Shown here piece by piece: positions 1 through 6,992 of a stretch of DNA of 37,349 bases. The DNA comes from Fimbriimonadaceae bacterium (GTDB lineage Bacteria; Armatimonadota; Fimbriimonadia; Fimbriimonadales; Fimbriimonadaceae). The position numbers and the translations under genes were made by a program. The notes under the pieces were generated by a model that was given only the letters and a program-made list of their open reading frames with translations, ran no database searches and was not told the origin of the DNA. Where the stretch lies: positions 1-37,349 of the forward strand of contig JANJUB010000106.1 of assembly GCA_024710805.1 (NCBI GenBank), read 5' to 3'. How positions within the stretch are numbered: position 1 is the first letter of the stretch; each line of letters begins with the position of its first letter.

Positions 1-1
1 T

Positions 2-895
2 GGGGGAGCGATCAAGACGAGGTTCGAGCTGTCAGGTGGGGTGGATAGGATCATTCGCGACACGCCCTACGGAGTGCATCCCGTCACCCAGACCAGCAAG
101 GGGGTTCGCAAGTATCCGGAGGGCGATTGGATGACCTCGCCCCAGTGGTTCGAGAACGTCGAGGGCGCGTTCACGGGTCTAGGCTTTGTCGACTTGGTGC
201 AGTCGGATGGACGCGGATTGCTCATCGCCCACGATGGCACGCAACAGTGGTTCAAGACTGACCAAGGCGCGGAGGCGGTGCTCAACCTACGAGACCCTTG
301 GGACGAAGACCACTTCGAGAGCACCTTCATTTCGCTGTGGCTGATCCCTCACAGCAAGTTGACTGAAACCGAGCGTTGGTCATTGGCGCAAGAGGCAAGG
401 GTGTGGTGTGGTGGCCCGATCGGAGCTGATGGCCCAAGCGGCGACCTTCCCGCCAAGTTCGCACCGCTGCGCCTTGACTCCGACCACGTCCGCGTCACTG
501 CCTTCTACCGCGAGATCGGCGACTACGCCGGGCGTCACACCGAGCGCTACGCGGGCGAGGGCATCGAGTACCCGTTCATCGTTCGCCTGGTCGAGCTCGA
601 GGGCAAGGCCGGCGAGGTTGATCTCATCGTCGCCGGGCCGGTGGCGAAGGCGTTCAAGACCAACCTCCTCGGCCAGATCGAGCAGGAGCTGATCCCCGAA
701 GCCGCCGACCCGAACGCGCTCTACGCGACCCCCGAGGAACTCGCCCCATTCGGCATCGTGCCTCAGCGGCTCCGGTTCAACATGAGAGCCAACGAGATTG
801 CTACGTTGTATCTCGACCTCGTCCCCGGCCGCAAGCAAACCCGAGACCTCGACGCCAAACGCGAGATCTGGGCGACGGTTCACCGGGTGGAGTAA
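2..895 (+). CDS. alpha-mannosidase, GH38 family, C-terminal part (5' end outside window)
   Basis: The frame is open through the left edge, so this is the 3' end of a longer gene; a GTG at 41 lies inside the coding sequence and is not a convincing start. Residues near the beginning read PYGVHPV, RKYPEGDWMTSPQWF and LIAHDGTQQWF, which match the conserved C-terminal beta-domain of glycoside hydrolase family 38 alpha-mannosidases. The catalytic N-terminal domain would be upstream and cannot be inspected. The family removes alpha-linked mannose from glycans. The visible part ends with a normal TAA at 893-895, followed by a strong hairpin. Family assignment is by remembered motif similarity; substrate linkage cannot be told from this fragment. 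Confidence 0.82.
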   Translation, partial: GGAIKTRFELSGGVDRIIRDTPYGVHPVTQTSKGVRKYPEGDWMTSPQWFENVEGAFTGLGFVDLVQSDGRGLLIAHDGTQQWFKTDQGAEAVLNLRDPWDEDHFESTFISLWLIPHSKLTETERWSLAQEARVWCGGPIGADGPSGDLPAKFAPLRLDSDHVRVTAFYREIGDYAGRHTERYAGEGIEYPFIVRLVELEGKAGEVDLIVAGPVAKAFKTNLLGQIEQELIPEAADPNALYATPEELAPFGIVPQRLRFNMRANEIATLYLDLVPGRKQTRDLDAKREIWATVHRVE

Positions 896-901
896 CAGGT
901 T

Positions 902-931
902 CCCTCCCTTTCGCTCCAGCGAGAGGGAGGG
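902..931. terminator. strong hairpin after the mannosidase gene
   Basis: CCCTCCCTTTCGCT pairs with AGCGAGAGGGAGGG around a two-base centre (14 pairs with one G-U). It begins six bases after the stop codon. There is no T run directly after it; GGGAGGG recurs at 936-942. It could be a terminator or a copy of a dispersed palindromic repeat. Confidence 0.5.
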
Positions 932-983
932 TTAGGGAGGGAGATCCTTCAAAAAGGCTCACTGGGAACTTATTGAAAATTAG

Positions 984-1000
984 ACTAGTCTTAGACTAGT
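984..1000. promoter_or_regulatory. palindromic operator overlapping the antitoxin promoter
   Basis: ACTAGTCT and AGACTAGT form a perfect 8-bp inverted repeat around a single T, ending one base before the antitoxin ATG. The same stretch can be read as two direct copies of TAGACTAGT (981-989 and 992-1000), 11 bases apart, one helical turn. Upstream is TTGAAA (973-978), and TAGTCT (986-991) fits a TANNNT -10 box nine bases before the start. Phd/VapB antitoxins usually repress their own promoter by binding such palindromes, so this is the likely autoregulatory site (inference). Confidence 0.65.
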
Positions 1001-1243
1001 ATGAAAACCGTCGGCACCTACGAGGCCAAGACGCACCTTGCTGCTTTGCTCGACGAAGTAGCCCAGGGAGAGACGATCATTATCACCCGGCACGGTCGCC
1101 CGCTAGCCGTGCTCAGCCCCTATGCTCAGGAGCCCGAAACCGTGTCAGTCACGGAGGCGGTGGCGGGCTTGCGCGAGCTTCGTGCCAAGTACCGATTGAA
1201 GCCCGGCGAGATCAAGGAGATGATCGAAGAGGGCCGGAAGTGA
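1001..1243 (+). CDS. type II antitoxin, Phd/YefM family
   Basis: An 80-residue protein beginning MKTVGTYEAKTHLAALLDEV, followed by a GETIIITRHGRPLAVLSP block. This is the standard N-terminal DNA-binding fold of Phd/YefM antitoxins; the C-terminal tail (about 45-80) would wrap and inhibit the toxin. The ATG at 1001 is the only reasonable start because an in-frame TAG lies three codons upstream. There is no Shine-Dalgarno sequence, and the palindrome abuts the start codon, so translation is probably leaderless. The gene overlaps the following toxin gene by four bases (GTGA), so the two are translationally coupled. Confidence 0.88.
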   Translation: MKTVGTYEAKTHLAALLDEVAQGETIIITRHGRPLAVLSPYAQEPETVSVTEAVAGLRELRAKYRLKPGEIKEMIEEGRK

Positions 1244-1659
1244 GGCTCGTCGTTGACGCTTCGATCGGCGGAGCGTGGTGTCTCGGCGACGAGGAGAGCG
1301 ATCTCGCTCTGGAAGTTCTGGCCCGCATTGTCGAGGCGCAGCTGATCGTCCCTGCTCACTGGTCGCTAGAACTCTCGAACCTCCTCGCCGTGGCCGAACG
1401 CAGATCGAGAATCGACATGGAGGGGGTTAGAAATGCGACGCGGTTCGTACGTTCGCTGCCGTTGACGATTGACGGCATGACGGCTGGCCAAGCCCTCAGC
1501 GCCACCCTGGAGTTGGCTCGACGTCACCAGCTCACCAGCTATGATGCGGCCTATCTAGAGTTAGCGATCCGGGAGGGGGCAATCTTGGCAACTTTGGATC
1601 AGCGCCTTACCCGGGTTGCGAGCTCTGAGGGTATTCGCATCTTCGGATCACCTGCGTAA
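1240..1659 (+). CDS. vapC: type II toxin, VapC-like PIN-domain ribonuclease
   Basis: A 139-residue PIN domain covering the whole protein. The expected acidic metal-binding residues are visible: D6 in VVDAS, E44 in WSLELSN, D102 in [11 protein letters not shown] and D120 in LATLDQRL. VapC toxins are Mg-dependent RNases that cleave tRNA or rRNA; the RNA target cannot be predicted here. The start is GTG at 1240, overlapping the antitoxin stop, which is typical of co-expressed pairs. All catalytic residues are present, so the toxin looks intact. Confidence 0.9.
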   Translation: MRLVVDASIGGAWCLGDEESDLALEVLARIVEAQLIVPAHWSLELSNLLAVAERRSRIDMEGVRNATRFVRSLPLTIDGMTAGQALSATLELARRHQLTSYDAAYLELAIREGAILATLDQRLTRVASSEGIRIFGSPA

Positions 1660-1742
1660 CCTGCATCGGGACGAGCCCACCGATGCCTTCAGGGATTCCA
1701 CGAGGGGCTCGGGGTGCCAGCAATCCCCAATCTCAAATCCGA

Positions 1743-1748
1743 TATACT
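1743..1748 (+). promoter_or_regulatory. -10 box (TATACT) for the half-UvrA gene
   Basis: TATACT lies nine bases before the ATG at 1758. Transcription from it would begin within about two bases of the start codon, giving a leaderless message. No clear -35 element is seen around 1720. Confidence 0.5.
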
Positions 1749-1757
1749 CCTGTCCAC

Positions 1758-2786
1758 ATGTCGGACGCCGATTGGCTGGTATTGAAGGGTGCGCGAGGAC
1801 ATAATCTGCGAGGCGTGGACATCGCCATTCCTCGCGGACTTTTCACCTGCGTCACCGGCGTAAGCGGCAGCGGCAAGTCGACGCTGATTCAAGACACGCT
1901 CTTCCCGCGGCTCATGTTCGAGGTGTACGGCACGCGCGGCGTATGGGAGCCCCACGACACGCTCGAGGGCCACGAGCCGTTCGACAAGGTCATCGACATC
2001 GACCAGTCCCCGATCGGAAGAACGCCAAGATCGAACCCGGCCACCTACACCGGCACCTTCGACATGATCCGCGAGCTGTTCGCCCTCACCCCCGACGCCA
2101 AGATCCGCGGCTACAAGAACGGCCGGTTCAGCTTCAATGTCAAAGGCGGCCGCTGCGAGGCGTGCAAGGGCGACGGCATCATCAAGATCGAGATGCACTT
2201 CCTGCCGGATGTCTACGTGCCGTGCGAGGTGTGCAAGGGCAAGCGCTACAACCGCGAGACGCTGGAGGTCCGCTACAAGGGCAAGAACATCAGCGAAGTC
2301 CTCGACATGACGATCGAAGAAGCGGTCGAGTTCTTCAAGCCGATCCCCAAGATCCACCGCAAGCTCGCGACCCTGCTCGACGTCGGCCTCGGCTACATCC
2401 GCATGGGCCAACCGGCGACCACGCTCTCGGGTGGTGAAGCCCAGCGCGTGAAGCTCGCCGAGGAGCTCTCCAAGCGCGCGACCGGCCGGACGATCTATAT
2501 CCTCGACGAACCGACGACCGGCCTGCATTTCGAAGACGTCAAGCGGCTGCTCGTGGTGCTCCACCGACTGGTCGATCAAGGCAATACGGTGGTCGTCATC
2601 GAGCACAACCTCGACGTGATCAAGACGGCCGACTGGATCATCGACATGGGACCAGAAGGCGGCGACGGCGGCGGCACGGTGGTGGCGATGGGTCCTCCCG
2701 AGAAAGTGGCGGGCGTCGACGCCAGCTGGACGGGGCGGTACCTTCGAGGCATTCTCGGGCGCGTCAAAGTTCCGGCTCCCTCGTAG
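1758..2786 (+). CDS. stand-alone C-terminal half of UvrA (excinuclease ABC subunit A-like ATPase)
   Basis: A 342-residue protein matching only the second half of UvrA, which is normally about 940 residues. In order it has [19 protein letters not shown], Walker [30 protein letters not shown], a zinc module with CEAC and CEVC pairs separated by the hairpin of the family, signature [19 protein letters not shown], Walker [12 protein letters not shown] and the [13 protein letters not shown] switch. UvrA recognises bulky DNA damage as a dimer in nucleotide excision repair. The first ATPase, the UvrB-binding domain and the insertion domain are all missing, and no remnant lies in the 98 bases between this gene and vapC. 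An upstream in-frame ATG (1683) adds only a non-conserved tail. Reading frame and motifs look intact, so this may be a functional half-protein rather than debris; a full uvrA may exist elsewhere. Confidence 0.88.
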   Translation: MSDADWLVLKGARGHNLRGVDIAIPRGLFTCVTGVSGSGKSTLIQDTLFPRLMFEVYGTRGVWEPHDTLEGHEPFDKVIDIDQSPIGRTPRSNPATYTGTFDMIRELFALTPDAKIRGYKNGRFSFNVKGGRCEACKGDGIIKIEMHFLPDVYVPCEVCKGKRYNRETLEVRYKGKNISEVLDMTIEEAVEFFKPIPKIHRKLATLLDVGLGYIRMGQPATTLSGGEAQRVKLAEELSKRATGRTIYILDEPTTGLHFEDVKRLLVVLHRLVDQGNTVVVIEHNLDVIKTADWIIDMGPEGGDGGGTVVAMGPPEKVAGVDASWTGRYLRGILGRVKVPAPS

Positions 2787-2787
2787 C

Positions 2788-2809
2788 CTCGGGATGTTTC
2801 GTGCCCGAG
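2788..2809. terminator. weak hairpin between convergent genes
   Basis: CTCGGG and CCCGAG pair across a ten-base loop right after the half-UvrA stop and before the 3' end of the opposing gene. It is short and lacks a T run, so it is only a possible bidirectional terminator. Confidence 0.25.
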
Positions 2810-2822
2810 CGAATGGTCGATC

Positions 2823-3332
2823 TTAAGGTACGTGTACGTAGACCGACGACTCAAGCAGGTTGCCGTCGTCATCGAACTCGGTCGCAAACCCGAGCACCAA
2901 GGGGTAGGGGATCGGCACTCCACCGCCCGGAGGAGGAGGTGGCTTCAGCCGAAACTCCAGCAGGAACGTGGGCAGCAAGGGTGGTCCCGCTGGCTGAAAG
3001 AACGGCTCCATCGTCAATGAGCCGGTCGCTGAGTATCGCAACCCGCTGGTCATGCCGATTCCCGAGGCGTTGGCCAAGTTGGCTTGGGCGTCGATCCGCA
3101 GAGGCTCCAGCGGGCGACTCGGCAGAGCAACGCGGGTGACCAAGTGAACTTTGCCTCGAAGGGCGACGTTCTCCCCGCCGATCCCGTATGCGCTGAGCCC
3201 GTCCAAGCTCATCCAACGGCTGGACGTGACGGTGCGAGGCGCGACTGTTGACGATGAGAACGCGACCAAGTGTGGTCCAGAGTTGAGTGTTCCACCAAGG
3301 AAGGTTACGGAGAGGGCCAGAGTTGCGAGCAT
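2823..3332 (-). CDS. uncharacterised secreted protein
   Basis: About 169 residues with an N-terminal hydrophobic export signal (MLATLALSVTFLGG) and no recognised domain. The middle is small-residue rich (LANASGIGMTSG, SATGSLTM) and there is a proline-glycine tract (KPPPPPGGG) before a C-terminal stretch EFDDDGNLLESSVYVHV. I chose the ATG at 3332 because a TATAAT box at 3372-3367 overlaps the upstream ATG (3368), which therefore cannot be the start, and because GGGAAG sits six bases before 3332. The frame is open upstream as far as 3395. Function unknown; it looks like a small extracytoplasmic protein. It ends convergently with the half-UvrA gene. Confidence 0.6.
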   Translation of the reverse strand: MLATLALSVTFLGGTLNSGPHLVAFSSSTVAPRTVTSSRWMSLDGLSAYGIGGENVALRGKVHLVTRVALPSRPLEPLRIDAQANLANASGIGMTSGLRYSATGSLTMEPFFQPAGPPLLPTFLLEFRLKPPPPPGGGVPIPYPLVLGFATEFDDDGNLLESSVYVHVP

Positions 3333-3366
3333 GAATAACTTCCCATATGGGGACTTCCCCGGCTCC

Positions 3367-3372
3367 ATTATA
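3367..3372 (-). promoter_or_regulatory. -10 box (TATAAT) for the secreted protein gene
   Basis: A perfect TATAAT on the minus strand, 34 bases before the chosen start at 3332. The leader between them contains GGGGA-AG-TCCCC, which can form a small hairpin, and the palindrome CCCATATGGG just before the ribosome binding site. Confidence 0.5.
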
Positions 3373-3418
3373 CGAACCTTTGGCCTCAAAGCCAATGCTA
3401 AACCATCTCAAGCTACGG

Positions 3419-3847
3419 TCAGGGCAAAGCCACGATGATCTGCCAGTGGTCGTCGATGGTGCTCTCGGTCCAGTATGCGAGATCGCCCTCCTTCACCCAT
3501 TCCAGTGACTCGACGTTTGCCCCTGGGCGCTGGACATAACTTACAAAGCGGACCAGTTCGCCGTCGTCCTCGACGAAGAAGCAGACGATTCTTTGGTTCG
3601 CACGCCCGTGCAGGAAGACGGAGCCATTCTTCGATAGGGGCTTGAACTCGGCAGGAAGGGGGAACCACCCGTTAGTCTTCTGTTCGAGGGACCACTCGAC
3701 CGCTGCTTGATAGGAGGTTCGATGATCCGCAAGTCGACCCGCGATGCTTCGAAGGTAGCGAGCGTGTGCCGCAGGTGGCCAGAACACGACGGCGGCAGCG
3801 ACTCCAGCGGCGAAAATCGCGATGATCCAGGCGCGTCGTCGGCCCAC
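3419..3847 (-). CDS. uncharacterised membrane-anchored protein
   Basis: A 142-residue protein with an N-terminal transmembrane or signal segment at about 6-24 (AWIIAIFAAGVAAAVVFW) and a soluble remainder of mixed alpha/beta character (GWFPLPAEFKPL, RIVCFFVEDDGELVRFVSYV). No known domain is recognised. The start is GTG at 3847, immediately after the TAG stop of the preceding gene, with no spacer at all. That arrangement implies translational coupling and membership in the 4965-3419 operon. Function unknown. Confidence 0.65.
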   Translation of the reverse strand: MGRRRAWIIAIFAAGVAAAVVFWPPAAHARYLRSIAGRLADHRTSYQAAVEWSLEQKTNGWFPLPAEFKPLSKNGSVFLHGRANQRIVCFFVEDDGELVRFVSYVQRPGANVESLEWVKEGDLAYWTESTIDDHWQIIVALP

Positions 3848-4285
3848 CTAAGTTCCCGTCTTGCCATAACGGAAGCGGTCGATCTGAAATCGCGTGCCGT
3901 CCGCCTCGAGAGGAAGCTTCTTCTTCATCGTCCCCGGCTTCACGGCGGCGCCGTCTACGCTCGTCCAAGTCAAGTTCATCCAGCCATCGCGAAGCGTAAA
4001 CGTCCCCGCCGACTTCCAGGCCGCGCCGGTGAATGTGAACTCGCTGTAGGGTGTAAACGTGATCTTCGTCGACTTGACCGGCTTGCCCTCGGAGTCCAGC
4101 AAGAACCACGTTCCGACCATCTGAGCGTTCAATGGGTCGACTTTCTTCTTCACGACCGGTGCTTTCTTCGCCGGCACCTTCTTCTTGACCACCGGTTTCT
4201 TAACCGGGGTCCTCTTCTTGGTCTGCGACAGACCCGGGCCGGGGAGCAGGGCCAACACGATCACGGCGAGAGCGAGGCGCATCAT
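3848..4285 (-). CDS. uncharacterised secreted protein with Lys/Pro-rich linker
   Basis: 145 residues. An N-terminal signal peptide (MMRLALAVIVLALLPGPGLS) is followed by a strongly basic low-complexity linker at about 22-48 made of KKPVV, KKKVPAKKAP and VVKKKV units. A compact C-terminal domain at 50-145 starts with MVGTWFLLDSEGKPV and continues TKITFTPYSEFTFTG. The GTW...G opening and beta-strand pattern resemble small lipocalin-like domains, but I cannot assign a family. The linker could bind an acidic polymer or DNA (speculative). The start overlaps the upstream stop (ATGATG, sharing TGA), so it is coupled to the gene at 4282-4965. Confidence 0.68.
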   Translation of the reverse strand: MMRLALAVIVLALLPGPGLSQTKKRTPVKKPVVKKKVPAKKAPVVKKKVDPLNAQMVGTWFLLDSEGKPVKSTKITFTPYSEFTFTGAAWKSAGTFTLRDGWMNLTWTSVDGAAVKPGTMKKKLPLEADGTRFQIDRFRYGKTGT

Positions 4286-4965
4286 CGTGGGTTGGACGCT
4301 TCAGCGGGATCAGCCGTTCCGGCGACCGGGACTTGCTGCACCAGCCGACGCACTTCTTGCTGCAGTTCTCGCTTCCAAGTGAGACTGAACTCACGGTCGA
4401 GCTGGCGCCACATCGCTGGCAGCCCGACAACCGGGTCTCGGCGCAGCCGATCTGCCATGGCGTGCAGGAGCTTCCGTTGGTGCGGGTTGGCGTAGGTCTG
4501 CGGATAATCAAACAGGTCCCGAAAGAGACGGAGTTCGCTCTTCCCGACGGGGGTGGAGAGCCTCGGAAGAGTCTCTAGGAGTTCATTGATGACCCACGCA
4601 TCGAGCGGGTGGCGCAGGTTGTCTCGGAAGAAGGCCAGCACGCACAGGAAATCGACTCGCTCCATATCGGGCAGGCGGTGGAAGCGCATGGCCCGCACGA
4701 ACCGAGACATAAGCCCGATCGACGCAACATTGAGGGCAACGCTACAGCCGATGAGAGCAAGTCCGACAGGAACAGATACGAGCAAGAGACCGATGCCCGC
4801 TAACAACAAGATCGGATGCGCGATCAAGAGTGCCCTCAGCGCGTTGTACTGCCGCGCCAAGTTTGCAGGGAGCTCATGGGTCCAGCGTTGGGTGCTTATC
4901 TGGGACCTCGTGGCTTCCAGTAGCCTGAAACCACCTCTCGATCCGATAGGTCCTATAGGCATCAT
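4282..4965 (-). CDS. uncharacterised membrane protein
   Basis: Up to 227 residues. Two closely spaced hydrophobic segments (about 49-70, LLLAGIGLLLVSVPVGLALIG, continuing into a second stretch) form a probable hairpin in the membrane. The C-terminal 130 residues are soluble, helical and charged (ELRLFRDLFDYPQTYANPHQRK). No domain is recognised. The start is uncertain: the first ATG pair lies inside the loop of a 12-bp inverted repeat, and the first residues (MPIGPIG) are simply the translation of one repeat arm. A downstream TTG or CTG start before the hydrophobic segment is quite possible. It heads a tight three-gene unit with 3848-4285 and 3419-3847. Confidence 0.6.
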   Translation of the reverse strand: MMPIGPIGSRGGFRLLEATRSQISTQRWTHELPANLARQYNALRALLIAHPILLLAGIGLLLVSVPVGLALIGCSVALNVASIGLMSRFVRAMRFHRLPDMERVDFLCVLAFFRDNLRHPLDAWVINELLETLPRLSTPVGKSELRLFRDLFDYPQTYANPHQRKLLHAMADRLRRDPVVGLPAMWRQLDREFSLTWKRELQQEVRRLVQQVPVAGTADPAEASNPR

Positions 4966-4980
4966 AGACCTATAGGACCT
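4948..4980. repeat. 12-bp perfect inverted repeat between the sugar-binding gene and the membrane protein gene
   Basis: AGGTCCTATAGG and CCTATAGGACCT are exact reverse complements separated by nine bases. The element begins 16 bases after the stop codon of the binding-protein gene (minus strand), where a terminator would be expected, but no T run follows. TATGAT on the minus strand (4966-4961) also resembles a -10 box. It could act as terminator, operator, or both. Confidence 0.6.
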
Positions 4981-4996
4981 GTCATCCAGACCGATT

Positions 4997-5989
4997 CTAG
5001 TAGACGCTGTCTGGGAAGTAGAAATCCTTCGCGTTGTCCTTGGTAACGACGTCCAGCTTGATCAGAATCTCCCGCTGATCGACCTTCTTGCCGTTCTTCA
5101 AGAGCTCAACGCACTTGTCGACGGCCTGAGCGGTCATGCTGGGCGGGTAGGTGACGAGCGCCGGGTACATCGGGTCGCCGTCCATAATCCGCTTGACGAT
5201 CTCCTTCTTGCCGCCGCCGCCGAGCATCCAGATGTTCTTGTCGCGGCCGGCTTCCTTGAGCGCCTGCTCCGCGCCTTCGCTCATGTCGTCGTCCGACGAC
5301 CAGATCGCATCGACCTGCGGGTGCTTCACGAGCATGCTCTGGATCACCTTGTAAGAGGTGTCCTTGTTCCACATGCCGGGCTGCGAGTCCAGCACCTTGA
5401 TGCCGGGGTTGGCCTTGAACACTTCCATCGCCGTGTCGTAGCGGTCAGTGTCCACCGTGCTCGGAATCCCCCGCAGGATCAAGATGTTGCCCTTACCGCC
5501 GAGCTTCTCAACCATGTACTCGGCCGACATCTTGCCAAACGCCTTGTTGTCACCCGCAAGGAACACGTCGGCTACCGGCTCGGTGAATCCGCGGTCCACG
5601 TTCACGATGAAGATGCCGCGCTCCTTGAGCTCCTTGGCCTTCGGAGTGAGCGGGGCGCTCTCGGTGGCGAGAATCACAAGTGCATCCACGCCCTTCGTCG
5701 CCAGCGTGTCGAGATCGTTGATCTGATCCGACGGCGTGTCGGCGGTCTCGATGGTCCACTCGATATCCGGATACTTCTTGGTGGCTTCGGTCGCCCAGTA
5801 CAGGGCGCCGCCGGTCCAACCATGATCGGCCGCGGGGACACTCACGCCCACCTTGAACTTCTTGCCGCCTTCCGGCATTGTCGTCGAAGTTCCACCGTCG
5901 GAGGGCTTTTCACCGCCACTTCCGCAACCAACGGCCAGACCCAGCACGAGGGTTCCGGCGCAAGCAAAAAGACTGATCCTCTTGAGCAT
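4997..5989 (-). CDS. sugar ABC transporter, substrate-binding lipoprotein (RbsB-like)
   Basis: A 330-residue type I periplasmic-binding protein. The N-terminus is a lipoprotein signal with lipobox LAVG-C at about 19-23, so the protein is probably anchored by a lipid-modified cysteine. A low-complexity GGEKPSDGG linker follows, then KFKVGVSVPAADHGWTGG, DTLATKGVDALVILATES, IVNVDRGF and NILILRGIPSTVDTDRYD, the usual order of the ribose/xylose/galactose binding family. It should deliver a sugar to the permease and ATPase encoded just upstream. Gene order ATPase-permease-binding protein matches the usual rbsACB order. The start at 5989 is supported by a TATAAT box six bases before it. Ligand cannot be assigned. 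Confidence 0.9.
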   Translation of the reverse strand: MLKRISLFACAGTLVLGLAVGCGSGGEKPSDGGTSTTMPEGGKKFKVGVSVPAADHGWTGGALYWATEATKKYPDIEWTIETADTPSDQINDLDTLATKGVDALVILATESAPLTPKAKELKERGIFIVNVDRGFTEPVADVFLAGDNKAFGKMSAEYMVEKLGGKGNILILRGIPSTVDTDRYDTAMEVFKANPGIKVLDSQPGMWNKDTSYKVIQSMLVKHPQVDAIWSSDDDMSEGAEQALKEAGRDKNIWMLGGGGKKEIVKRIMDGDPMYPALVTYPPSMTAQAVDKCVELLKNGKKVDQREILIKLDVVTKDNAKDFYFPDSVY

Positions 5990-5995
5990 GCGACG

Positions 5996-6001
5996 ATTAT
6001 A
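5996..6001 (-). promoter_or_regulatory. -10 box (TATAAT) for the sugar-binding protein gene
   Basis: A perfect TATAAT on the minus strand, six bases before the ATG at 5989. It contains the TAA stop codon (5999-5997) of the permease gene. This would give a leaderless transcript of the binding protein alone and could explain its higher expression relative to the membrane parts. Confidence 0.6.
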
Positions 6002-6992
6002 CGTCGCGGCGTTCGCGTTGAAGCAACACAGCGAGCAGAATCACTAAACCTTTCACCACGCCCTGCCAGTGCGAACCTACACCGGCGAAAATCAGCATAT
6101 TGTTGATGACCCCGAGCAGCAGCACGCCCACAAAGGTGCCCCAGACGCGCCCATAGCCGCCGCGCAACGATGTCCCACCGATCACCACCGCGGCAATAGC
6201 ATCAAGCTCGAAGAACAGTCCCTGCGATCCGGAGGCCACCGAGTTCATCCGGCCCGAAAGGAAGATTGCGCCGATGCCGACCGCAAGACCGCTGATCGTG
6301 TAGGTGAGAATCTTGATTCGCTCGACGGGAATGGCGCTGTACCGCGCGGCTCGCTCATTCGCACCGACCGCGATCACATATCGGCCGTAGCGGGTCTTGT
6401 TCAAGATGAACGACGCGATGCCGATCACCACGAAGAATGCGATGATCGCGTAGGTGATGACCAGATCCATCCGCCCATCCGCGATCTTGATCCACGGAAT
6501 GTGGATCCCGTCGCTGCCCCATGCTGGCCACACTTCCGTGCTCGACGAGCGAACCTCGCCGCCATTGGCAAGCGCCAACGTCATCGAGCGGAACGCGAGC
6601 ATCCCGATGAGGGTGGTTACGAACGGAGTGACCCTGCCGTAAGCGACGATGAGCCCTTGGACAAATCCCGCCAATCCACCGAGCCCGATCATGGCGCCGG
6701 CGGCGATCATCGCTGCCGTGAGTTCGGGGGTGCCGTTGGCCATTTGCCGATTGAGCAGCGTGAGTCCAAGTCCGCCAACGAAAGCGATCATGCTGCCGAC
6801 CGAAAGGTCGATACCGCCCTTGATGATCACAAAGGTCATCCCAACCGCGAGAATTCCCACGGGAACGTTTTGGTTGATGATGTTCCTTAGATTCTCCGGC
6901 TTCAGGAAGAGGTCGGGCTTCCAAGCCGCGCTGATGATGCACAGCACTAAGAAGGCCACGAGGACGCCGTACTTGCTCAAGAATCCTTTCAT
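5997..6992 (-). CDS. sugar ABC transporter, permease (RbsC-like)
   Basis: 331 residues with about eight to ten hydrophobic segments. The BPD_transp_2 signatures are clear: ENLRNIINQNVPVGILAVGMTFVIIKGGIDLSVGSM near the N-terminus and AIAAVVIGGTSLRGGYGRVWGT near the C-terminus, the latter holding the loop that contacts the ATPase. It forms the channel of a ribose-type importer. The start at 6992 overlaps the end of the ATPase gene by four bases, so the two are coupled. A long polar insert (EVRSSSTEVWPAWGSDG, about 147-163) faces outside in related permeases. Confidence 0.92.
   Translation of the reverse strand: MKGFLSKYGVLVAFLVLCIISAAWKPDLFLKPENLRNIINQNVPVGILAVGMTFVIIKGGIDLSVGSMIAFVGGLGLTLLNRQMANGTPELTAAMIAAGAMIGLGGLAGFVQGLIVAYGRVTPFVTTLIGMLAFRSMTLALANGGEVRSSSTEVWPAWGSDGIHIPWIKIADGRMDLVITYAIIAFFVVIGIASFILNKTRYGRYVIAVGANERAARYSAIPVERIKILTYTISGLAVGIGAIFLSGRMNSVASGSQGLFFELDAIAAVVIGGTSLRGGYGRVWGTFVGVLLLGVINNMLIFAGVGSHWQGVVKGLVILLAVLLQRERRDV

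Noticed and set aside
902-942. Start of a CRISPR array or an insertion sequence end
   Set aside because: Only one hairpin and one extra GGGAGGG are present; there are no regularly spaced repeats, no transposase, and no target duplication.
1683-1757. Upstream ATG for the half-UvrA gene
   Set aside because: The 25 extra residues are not UvrA-like and the likely -10 box lies within them.
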